The notes under the pieces were generated by a model, which worked only from the letters and a program-made list of their open reading frames with translations, did no database searches and was not told the origin of the DNA. Positions 1 through 10,358 of a DNA stretch of 64,000 bases are shown piece by piece. Numbering within the stretch: position 1 is the first letter of the stretch; each line of letters begins with the position of its first letter. A program made the translations under genes and the position numbers. This stretch comes from Aulostomus chinensis (lineage: Eukaryota > Chordata > Actinopteri > Syngnathiformes > Aulostomidae): assembly GCA_037954235.1 (NCBI GenBank), contig JBBMOA010000012.1, forward strand, positions 2,970,501 to 3,034,500. The letters are read 5' to 3'.

Positions 1-3000
1 TGTTGACTGAGACTTCCCGTCAGAATGGCCAGGCTGCAAGCCTATCTGGTGTGGTGCCCCTATTGTTTTTGTGGCTTCTAAAAACAAATTTGAGGCCATC
101 TTGTAGGATCTGACCATCTACGCTGCCGGCGCCACCCTTGAGTACCTCCCACATCAGGCTATTGCGTGCGCCCTCTGTGCTGCACACCCTAAAGTAATTA
201 AGACTCCTGCCGACAGGCTAACCCTGAAACATTCCGTTCCATGTATTGTCTTTCTTTTTTCATGCATTTCCAGGTTAAAGTGAAGCTGTTCTTGGTGCAG
301 GATGGGAATAAGAAGTCAGCAGCAGATTGTGGCTTTAAAAGCTGTCAAACACGCTCAGAATCCACAGGAGAAGTTTCAAAGAGCGCAGCGTTTTGTAGGG
401 ACGCGCATGTGTGGCGCCACAACCGTACACCCGTAAGAGTAATGAGAGCGTAGGCTGCAGCCGAGCCTTCCACGCGCAGATGCTGAAAAAAATGCACGCC
501 CTTAAATGAGCCTCAGGAAACTCGACAAGCCGAGTGGCGCTGAACTCGTTGCTACGTCGCCTGCAACTGTTGCGTCTCGACGTAAATTTTTGGTCCAAAC
601 CGGCAGCGACCGTCGCTGCGAGAGGTTGGAGACTTAAGAGACAGATTCAAGTGATTTGTTAGGATTTAGTTTTGAGGGTATCACTGGAGGGGCAAACCAG
701 ATTTCACAGAAATAAAGAAACCTCCAGGGGCTTTTAAATACTTTATAATATACATCTTGTAACACTTGCGTGCCTTTCCTGTGACAGTGTGGGTAACAAA
801 TTTAGTCTGCAAGGATTGGTGAGGCGTGTTGTTCTCTCAGAACACCACAAATCAGAGGTTTCATCATCTTTCCCAGAGCCCAGTGACACCGGACCCCCGC
901 TGTCGGCCTCGGTCTTGAAACGCAGCCCTTTATCTTAATGACATGGGAGGATTTTTGAACAAGACTGGAAAGCCTTGTTCAACACACAAGACAAGCATGC
1001 CTGCTAACAGCCTGCTGGTAAAACAAACACCGCTGAGCCCGTGTGGCAGATAGTCTTCTCACCGACGGGCCGCATCCAGCGTCTGGCCTGGTGGGGGGTT
1101 CACATTTCGAAAGCTTGGCAGTGCAAAGGCATGTGAAAAATGCCCCCCCCCCCCCCCAGCCCCCCATGTAGTGACAGTCGGAGCAAAGTAGAACAATAGG
1201 TCATGCTAATGTATTCTAATGTTTGACGCTCGCCGCTCATCTTCCAACGGGCATTGGCACGGGATCCAAACATCCCGCCTCAACAGTCGCAAAGCATCAT
1301 ACACTGCTTTAGTTCTTCTGCACCCCCCAGACTTATAAATTCCACTTTTGGATTTACTGAAATATCTCAAGCGCCAAAGTCGACATGTAATTTAGGTCTG
1401 AAAGAGCAATAATGCAAAGAAATCCGGTCTAATATTTCTGAGTTTGGGCCAAAGCCCGATGGTCCTCCAGGCCTTGAACAGCAGCTTTTAATAGTTCGCA
1501 CTATTCCTGGTTTTCATGTCAAGACAAATCAGCCGATAAAACGCAGAAAAAAACAAAACTGTTTTCTTTCAACAAGGAAGATGTTTTTCTCACAGAATTC
1601 TGGCGACCCCCAGATGGAGAGCCAGTCCTCCAGGGTGGCTTACATTTGCAGCGATATCTGTGATGAGGTGACGTGCTGAGCTGGGAGTTGTTTGGTTGAT
1701 ACAGATTTACCGCGAGACGTTGTTTTGTCCCGTCTGTCCCGCACGGGGGACTTTCCCTCGACAGAGATAAGATCCATAAAACAGCAAGAAGAATAAATGG
1801 ACCGCTGCCAATGACACAGCTAACTTGTGAGTGTGCTTGTCATTAGCTGTCCCTGCACTGACCGGCGCTAATCCCACCGGTGTTTTATGATCTAACAAGT
1901 GCGTCAGACTCTTTCCATTCCAACTGGATCCTCCAGCCACTTTCTCTCGCTCTCAACTCCACACACGCAGTCCCAGCATCCACAGCCAGGTACTCCAAAC
2001 CACTTCCAGCTCCCCAGAGCAGAGAGGCAACGGCGCTACTGTCACTCACACCACTTACCTGCTCCCATTTCACGCCGCCATCCCGGAGCAGTCACATGGG
2101 ACAAGTGGTTGGGTTTGACTGTTATTTATGTAATAAACCATTAATCTGGCTGATCTGTTTCAAAGGTAAATGTGTTAAATCTTCAGATACGATATTTGAT
2201 ACGCTGGAAATAGACAACGAGGGGCGACGTGTGCGTGGCTTTAATATTTGGTGACATATTAATGTAATTGACGCCTTGGAGGCTCGGCCTGCAGAGTCCT
2301 TGAACAACGAGGGAGCGTTTGGGGTTCAACAGTGTGTTTCCAGCCGCCTCGTCCTCATAGCAACACTCATGTGAACCGTCAACTCTTGACACACTCTGGT
2401 GCTGGGCATTGTGAGTTCTGGTGATCTGGAAACGACACGTGGAAACAAACCTTGCACAATTGCGACCTCTAGTGGCTGAGCATGTTAACTGAAGGATTGC
2501 GTCCTTTGCTTCACTGCAATTCATTACTTTTGGGACTCAAAACGTGTGAATCGCTTCCAGGCCTCCACGCAGCCTCCTGGGATTTACTGACGGAGAAAAA
2601 GGAGTTTTGTGTCCTCGTGACTGCTTCTAGTTCTTGATGTACAAATATTTCAGATTAAAAAACATATTTCCAGGTCATATAGTTGGTAGGATAAAGAAAA
2701 TATTGTTTAAATTTACTACAATGCACTTAAAAGGTTTTAGAAAAGAATGTTAGTGAGTAAATTTAGACAGTCCGAGCTCTGTGATAACACGTTACCAAAA
2801 TATTAACATTTATTTCGTTATTTTTCAAATCCATCGATTTAAACTGGTCAACTTTATTCAGATAAAACTCAGGCAAAATATGACACTGAGAAGGTTAGCT
2901 TCCTATGAGCTCCGACTTTTCATGAAAATTAGAACGTTTAAGCAACGATAAGTAAACACAGGGATCATTGACATCAAAAAGGCCTGTTCTTAAAAAAATA

Positions 3001-3440
3001 AATATGAAGGAAATGATGTACCGAAACACGGAGAATTAAAACTAAAACGACATTTTAAAATAACACACACTCAGTCCAGTCGCTAGTGGGCCCCAAACAC
3101 ACTGTTAACATCGACACTCAGACAGAACTGTGCGGAAAAAAAAAGAGCTCGGAGGTTAACAACCGTCGGCGGTTCTCAGGGTTCCAGGTCTGTACCTCCA
3201 GACTGTGGTTTCCTCAGAGTTCCAACAGTTCCAATAGTTTTCAATATGAAACAGTCCTGGGGGGGAGAAACCAGCGGGGCTAATGCCAATCTAGAGACAT
3301 CACCCCCCGGTCTGCTTCCTGCATCGGTCGGTTCTGAGCTGGAGAAACCGTAGGATTGAGTCCTAACACCCAGAAATAAGTTAGTATAGCCTGGTTAGCT
3401 ACAGTTTAGTTAAATGTCTCTGATTTTAGATTGAACCATG
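1..3440. other. Gene-free stretch downstream of fam171b
   Basis: No exon or RNA gene recognised. Short frames lack family similarity and flanking splice context. The part from about 2800 upward could be fam171b 3' UTR. A poly-C tract lies at about 1143-1157. Confidence 0.6.
2809..2858 (-). promoter_or_regulatory. Candidate fam171b polyadenylation signals
   Basis: Two minus-strand AATAAA hexamers lie at 2814-2809 and 2858-2853, about 1.4 kb past the fam171b stop. If used, the 3' UTR would contain the 34-bp minisatellite. This is positional inference only. Confidence 0.25.
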
Positions 3441-3468
3441 TTCATGTTTCATGTTGGGTTAGGGTTAA

Positions 3469-4044
3469 GGTGGAGGAACCAAGGAGATGACCACTTCCTG
3501 TTGGTGGAGGAACCAAGGAGATGACCACTTCCTGTTGGTGGAGGAACCAAGGAGATGACCACTTCCTGTTGGTGGAGGAACCAAGGAGATGACCACTTCC
3601 TGCTGGTGGAGGAACCAAGGAGATGACCACTTCCTGTTGGTGGAGGAACCAAGGAGATGGCCACTTCCTGTTGGTGGAGGAACCAAGGAGATGACCACTT
3701 CCTGTTGGTGGAGGAACCAAGGAGATGGCCACTTCCTGTTGGTGGAGGAACCAAGGAGATGACCACTTCCTGTTGGTGGAGGAACCAAGGAGATGACCAC
3801 TTCCTGTTGGTGGAGGAACCAGGGAGATGGCCACTTCCTGTTGGTGGAAGAACCAAGGAGATGACCACTTCCTGTTGGTAGAGGAACCAAGGAGATGGCC
3901 ACTTCCTGTTGGTGGAGGAACCAAGGAGATGGCCACTTCCTGTTGGTGGAGGAACCAAGGAGATGACCACTTCCTGTTGGTAGAGGAACCAAGGAGATGG
4001 CCACTTCCTGTTGGTGGAGGAACCAAGGAGATGACCACTTCCTG
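3469..4044. repeat. 34-bp minisatellite, about 17 copies
   Basis: The unit reads GGTGGAGGAACCAAGGAGAT then GACCACTTCCTGTT. About 17 head-to-tail copies differ by a few substitutions (GACC/GGCC, GTTGGT/GTTGGTA). The array starts about 190 bp beyond the fam171b stop codon. Because 34 is not a multiple of three and the unit lacks stops on the minus strand, all three minus frames stay open for about 200 codons. These are repeat artefacts, not genes. Each unit carries CACTTCCTGT, the complement of an ETS-type ACAGGAAGTG core. Confidence 0.97.
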
Positions 4045-4237
4045 GTTGGCTTGTCAATCATGCTAAAAGCAGACGCTGATGACTTGATGAGCCAAGCTGC
4101 AGGCTAAGCTGAAGGCTAAGCCCTAGCTAGCGTGACTCCAACTAGGACAGCCCAGTTGGTCCAGGTCCACGGGTCTGGTGTTGTCTTTGGTCCAACTGGC
4201 CCAAAAATGTCCTGTGTCCATGCTGCTGTCATCATCA

Positions 4238-5096
4238 CTACTGCGGGGGCGTTTGTCTGCTGCTGGAGGTGCTTTTCACAAAGGTAAGGTTGCGCTCCAG
4301 CGCTCTTCGTCCAGGCGTGTGGTTCAGCTCGCTCATGTCCACCCCAGAGTCCAAACTGGTGTCTCGACTCTCAGCTGGTCTACGCCTTCTCTGCTGCTCG
4401 GACACAGCGTAGTGGATCTCAGCTGCGGGTTTCCCCTCTAGAGATACAAACCAGGCCCGGGGAGGCTGGGACGAGGGGGGCTTTTCTGTCTCGGCGTGCA
4501 TGGAGCGTCTGTTCTCCCTGATTCTATTAAGCGTCACCGGGACCGACATCGACTCCTGGAGGCCATACTGACCCCTGGATGTGCTGGTGGAGGTTGATGC
4601 CTGAGAGCCCTCTGGAACCTGGTCCTCAGGTTCTTCTGCCTGGTTCTGGGGGGTTGAGGACCCGTTTGATGGAGTCTGGATGAGGAGTGGCTCTGAGGCA
4701 GCACTGCTGGGGGCCACTGCCGGAGCGAGAGTGGCTGACCTGCTCCGCTGGGCTGCCTCCTGGGGCTCCTCCAGCTGGAAAAATGCCGACGCGTGAAGAA
4801 AAGCGACAGGCTGGTTGTAAAATAATAAATTCTCTGTGAGGGCCGCCGGAACTGCCAGGGCCAGATCACGATGGTCCGTGCTGAGGGCCACGGCGTTGGG
4901 ATTGGCGATCACATTACCGTTATAGATGGATACGGAGGTGAGGTCGTTATCGCCTCTTTTTGTCAGTGATCGGTCGAGTCCATCCTGGGAATGGGTGACA
5001 TCACCTGAGGAGCCGTCGTCCTCGCAGGTGTTGGTGGACTGGTCTTTTCTCCTCTGTGGCAGGATCCGCCTGGCCTTGGCCTCACCGGGGGGACGT
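4238..5096 (-). CDS. fam171b: fam171b coding exon 8 (cytoplasmic tail) and stop
   Basis: The acceptor is GGTGTGTAG above 5096. The first base completes an arginine codon and the exon continues RPPGEAKARRILPQRRKDQS. Conserved tail motifs are YNQPVAFLHASAFF (453-466), SRSATL (478-483), RAWFVSLEGKP (573-583) and DTSLDSGVDM (605-614). The frame ends at TAG (4240-4238) after KSTSSSRQTPPQ. This is earlier than in mammalian FAM171B, which continues for roughly 80 more residues, and no further exon with the missing motif was found downstream. The +1 frame past the stop stays open for about 45 codons and begins with a Ser/Asp-rich stretch, so a frameshift is possible but unproven. Confidence 0.88.
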
Positions 5097-5902
5097 CTAC
5101 ACACCGGACAGATGAGGCAGTTGATTACATTCAAAGATTATCCTGCATACTCATGATTATTCATCCTAGTGGGATCAGAGCAGCGTTCACGCATCTGCCA
5201 GCTCAGAGGGTCCCTTCAGAGGTAAACACACCACAACCAAACCTTTGCGACAACACTCAACACCTCTGAGGAAGCGTTGGATCCACGAGCGTGTGACCCA
5301 GCAGCAGCTGAGTTAGAGACACACGCCCCGGCTAACAGGACGAGCAGGATCTGCTGCAGGGCAAAACCTGGGTCCGATTCTTAGAGGGCTGGAGCGCCAG
5401 AGCCACGAAAGACAGATCACTTTTAGCTGACAGAGATCTCGACAGTTCTAGTGAAACACAACTCGCACGTCCTCAATTCTTGACGTCCCCAGTTCTGAGT
5501 GGACTTGCGCGAGACTGACGCCTTCTTACCTGTGACAACACAACAACGCCAGCAGGAGACAGGTGACGATCAACAGCGCTCCTCCCAAGACAACCATCAG
5601 GAACGCCGTGTGGTGCAGGATGAAGTCCATCGGGATGGCGAGTCTGAAGAAACCTGCAGCAAATACACAGCTACATTTGTGAAGTTTTACCACATACTTT
5701 TGTTTTGTATTTTCTCTCAACTTGAGCTGATTATTCGTCAAATACTACAACCTTTAAATAATTCATTCCTTTTTCATGGGCTATGAAGGCCTCCCATTGG
5801 CTGTTGGTTGAGCATCAAGATATTAACTTCCAAAACATGACAACACCTCACCCCTGCAGCCCTCGAGACCCGCGAGTCCTGAGTAGTCATAGCAGGACTA
5901 GC

Positions 5903-5938
<36 letters not shown>

Positions 5939-5944
5939 GGTAGC

Positions 5945-5985
<41 letters not shown>

Positions 5986-8900
5986 AAGACTTGCCTCTGG
6001 TGGATGAGAGCGGAGCAGCGATCCAGTAGCCAAGGTGAGGAGCTGTGAACGTCCAGCGGAGTTTCCCATCTGCTGACTGTCCCACTGTCCCGAAGCCCCG
6101 TCTCATCCACGCGCCTGGTTAAAGACAGGAAACAGGAAGTACATCAGTAACCCTACCAACTTCTACTACAGCCAATAACTGCTTTCTATCAAACTTGGTG
6201 GTGGGGGGGCTCAAATAGGAAAGATGAAAGTGTGTAGCAGATGCAGGATTACTTTTGTGAACCTTCTTTCTTGTTGCAAAGACAACAACAACAATAATAA
6301 TAACAACAACAACAATAATAACAACAACAACAATAATAATAACAACAACAATAATAATAACAACAATAATAATAATCATTTGTCCGAATCCCAACACTTG
6401 CCAACAAATCAAAGCCTCGCTGCCACTGCTGTCTCTGCAAGTATCAGGTGGGCTTGTGTGAAGACAGCAGGGATCAGATCTGCATCGACAGACGCACCGC
6501 AGATCCTGATGGAGGTTTGTCTAAGACTGGGCCGCCGGGCTCGGCGAGGTCTGTGCCCAGCGAGGCGTGCGTGATCATTATCCACTCACCAACGGTCCGG
6601 TTATATAACCACGCTGGAACAACGCTGGAAGACTGGAGCCCGCAGTTGTCCGGGAGGGGGAGGCTGATGGTTATGGCCCCGCTGACGTTCAGCTCCGCCT
6701 CTCCTGCGAAGAGCTGCACACTGACCGCCGCCACTGGATGTAAATCCACCCTGACGTATCCTTGAAGACACGGGGGTCAGTCATGAGGAGACGCCACTCA
6801 CTCTCATCTCTGCTCAGCCACTTGGTGAAACAGGAAGTTGCTGAGTTGTGGCTGACGCGTGCGTTACTGGCACCAGCCTTTTATACTGTGTTGTATTCAC
6901 TCGCCTACCTGAGTTGGTGCTCAGGACGCCCAGCGTGGCGAGCGAGGCGTCCGGCTCTGACGGCAGCTTGGGGATGGTCAGATAGGCTTTGTAAGAGGTG
7001 ATGTCAGCGCCGTCAGTCAGATTCAGCAGCCTCTCAGGAAACTGGACGACCGGCTGCGACGAAGCGTCTGAGACAAACAGACACCAAGTTCTTCCTGAGT
7101 AAACGTGACGGTCAGCAGAAGCAAGCAGGAACCTGGGGCGTGTTTACAGTACCGGATCTTGTGTCTGATATCAGGACAGAATCCTCCAACAACCAGATGT
7201 TCCCCTGCGTCAGAGCGAGCAGCGACATCATCACTGACGAAAAGACTAATGAGGAAATAGAGAAGCAGAAAATGAATAAATTAATGCTTCATTTCCAAAC
7301 CAGTCAGGTTCAGGGTCACAGAGACAGGGAGAAAAGAAGAAACGCCAAGAAAGAAAACAGACGGGTGGGCGGGCCGGTTACTCCTTCTGTCTTTACAGGT
7401 TCCCATGATTCTCTGACGGACCGTCACTGTGTCGTGGCACGTGCTTGTCAAACAGAACCGCACAGCACCTGCTGACAGAACCGCCAGCAGGACAAATTGT
7501 TTCTGCAGAGACTGAAATGATGTGGTTGTTGAGCTGAAGCCGTGATGAACCGACGCCCCCGGACTTCCAGGTGCTGACATTTCCAGGATCAATGAAAATA
7601 CAGGAATTCACGTCTTCAGAAACTGTTAAACACAAATGAGTCTCACTTGGCTTCCCTCTGGCGGTGCAGGGCAGCAGAGCGCGAACGTAGCCGTCCCTGC
7701 TGGCCACAAGCGAGACGGGTCGCCCGCTTTGGAAGGGGACGTGAAGCATAACAACGCCGTCTGCGCCGGTGCGAGCCGTGCCGGTCCTGGTGTAGTTGAC
7801 GTAAGCCTCCACCAGCACCTGGCTCAGGTACTGACGACTCAGCACGTCACTGACCTGGACCTTCAGGTTGAACCGAGAAGCTGAGGAGAGATCAGAGCTC
7901 AGATCATCTGCATGTCCTGCATCGCAGAGCAGAAAGGAATTATGGATCATGAACTACGTGCAGCAGAATAAATGCATGTCGCCGTGGCGGCCTGTCATCA
8001 AAACACGTTTAAGCCAGCAAACAGGAGCTCAGGACCCCACGTCTGAGGTTTGAGCCGCCTCATTTCCAAAAGTCATGGCCTGTTCTGGGTTCTATCGTCT
8101 ACATTCACACCAAATGAATCCAAATCTGTCGTGAGCTTTTAGATGGTGGAGTTCCTGCTGACGAGAACGAAATCTACTGACTGGAAGCCCGTTCAGGTGT
8201 TAAACGGCTCAAGAGCCCAGCTTCTCTCACACCAACCACGATGGGACTTTCCTGACGCCGTGCCAACGCAGGGATGACCAGCAGCTTGTTAACATGAATA
8301 ATCCTCATTTCATGACTTGCTACTTCTGATTGCTGCTCATGCATCGCCGCCCCTCAGCTTTCAGCGGCGCTCGCCAAACTCCGCCGGCTTCAATACACAA
8401 TGATGCAGCTCACAATTAACCCAGATGGCGTCCCCTTAACAACACAACAGGGAGACTCGTTTGCAGAATCCCTCAAGGATATCAATTATTTAATCCCACT
8501 AGATTTGAAAGAGGTTGATATGAATACAAATGGCGGAACTGGGCAATTAGTAAAGCTGCATCAGCGTGTGACAGCTCGGCGAGTACATATTTACTCTCCT
8601 TCTCCTGTGAGGAACTCATTACATCATTTCTTGTCCCATTTGGAACCTAATGACACTGTGACACCTGATAAACAAACACAATTAGCCTCCATCACGGCGC
8701 CCCGATGGTAGCTTCACGGCAAGACTTCATTTGGGAGAGCGTGGCGCTGCATAGCGATGAGGGAGTTCTCAGTAACGCGTGGCAGCGAGGATCAATGACT
8801 CAGGGACTCAGGTGATTCATTAAAGCTCACGAATCAATAGACTGGCTGTAAGCGGGTGGTGGTCGCCTCCGGCCCTGCGCTCCCTCTGGTAGCACCGCTG

Positions 8901-10324
8901 GATTGCTTGAACTATTAAATACATGCAAGCTGGACGACCAACGCTGACTTGTCCAGGTTAGAGGGCTCGCCGCGCTACATGCTAATGTTGCTAATTATGT
9001 TACCAGTGTCATCTCTTATTATTGCGCCGGCCCTGCAGCATGTCTACGGCGGCGAGCTGACAGAGGCAGCGGGTGAATTTTATAATCCAGCTGATCAAAC
9101 ATCCGCCAAAGCTTCAGCGAAAGCTAATGAAGACATGCTTCACACTACCAAGATCACGCCACGGCGCAGGAAGTGCCCGCGCCAGAAAATCAGATCATCC
9201 CATATCATGGCGTCTAACGATCCCCTTTGATCAGGGGATGAGAAACGCCTGCCGCTGCTGCCAGGAGTGCCTTTCAGCAAGAATACCACAGAGATGTTCT
9301 CTTTGTGTGAGGCCGCAGATAACAGAAGGGGGTCACTGCATGGGAGGTGGAGGTGTCCCCGCCAGATTAGTGTAATCTCCCCGTTGGGCAAACTGACGCT
9401 CGCCACAAAGAGGATTGAAATAAACCATCAGACACGGATGAAAAACACGATGCATGAAATGTCTTTTGAGGTGAAGGGTCTAGAATTTAGGACGACCTAC
9501 AATCTTCATTCACCTGAAGCTGACAAATGCTGAGGTTTATTCAGTTTGGGATGAGCCAGGTTGCGTCTACAGAAGCCCAGAAGGGACAAACGAGTCTTCG
9601 GCGCCGCAGTGTTTGCTGATGACTGCCTCAACGCAGCTGCTCCGTGGCTGCACGTCAACAGATGATCGGTGACCCAACAGTCCCATCGTTGCTGCTGAGT
9701 GATGTCACCACAGCAGCAGAGTTTAGGGTCTCGGGCTTGGAGGACAGTGATGGGGTTTCTCTCGTAGCATCTTTAATGCTTCCATCTGCTCGTCAAACTC
9801 GCCATCACCCGAGTGATGTTCATTGTCATGGAGACTGTTAGACGGGCGGGGTTTGTGGCTGAGATGTCAGAAAGTCAGGTGACACGCTTTTATTTCTTGT
9901 TGCTAGTGAGTTTGGCCTGTTAACATCCTGGGCTACAGCCAGGTGGAAGCGACGTTCGCCAGTGGAAGCAGCGCCCGTGTCGAAAAACCCAGACATTTGT
10001 TTTTCCAGGAAGCTTCACTGGCGCCTTCCTCCGTAGAAACGCATCCATCTCAAACTCTAACGAACCGCAAATGAAGAAAGGACGACAACATCGTCCAAAC
10101 GTGCTGCCCATCGTCACCTCGAACCTCCGAGTCGCTCTCGGGTCAAAGTGACAACAGTGAATTGGCGGACAGCTGATCCCACACCCAAAACAAGCCTGCT
10201 GATTGGTCAGTTCTGTGAAACCGCCAGGCAGCGGTAACAGATGGTCCGGCAGGGACTTATCTCGCCCCCCCCCATGCATCCCCCTCACCCACGCTCGTTA
10301 GCACAACTGCGGCCGTGTGTATGG

Positions 10325-10358
<34 letters not shown>

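Noticed and set aside
3442..4066. Several roughly 200-codon ORFs on the minus strand and shorter ones on the plus strand
   Set aside because: All are translations of the 34-bp minisatellite in different phases; no domain, no splice context.
6224..6574. Asparagine-rich plus-strand ORF
   Set aside because: Runs through the AAC/AAT microsatellite in fam171b intron 5 and antisense to exon 5.
7473..7592. Alternative fam171b exon 3 with in-phase splice-like sites
   Set aside because: I first considered this because a phase-1 donor was present, but its translation lacks the NIWL-ED-VLI core, whereas 7153-7245 has it with correct phases.
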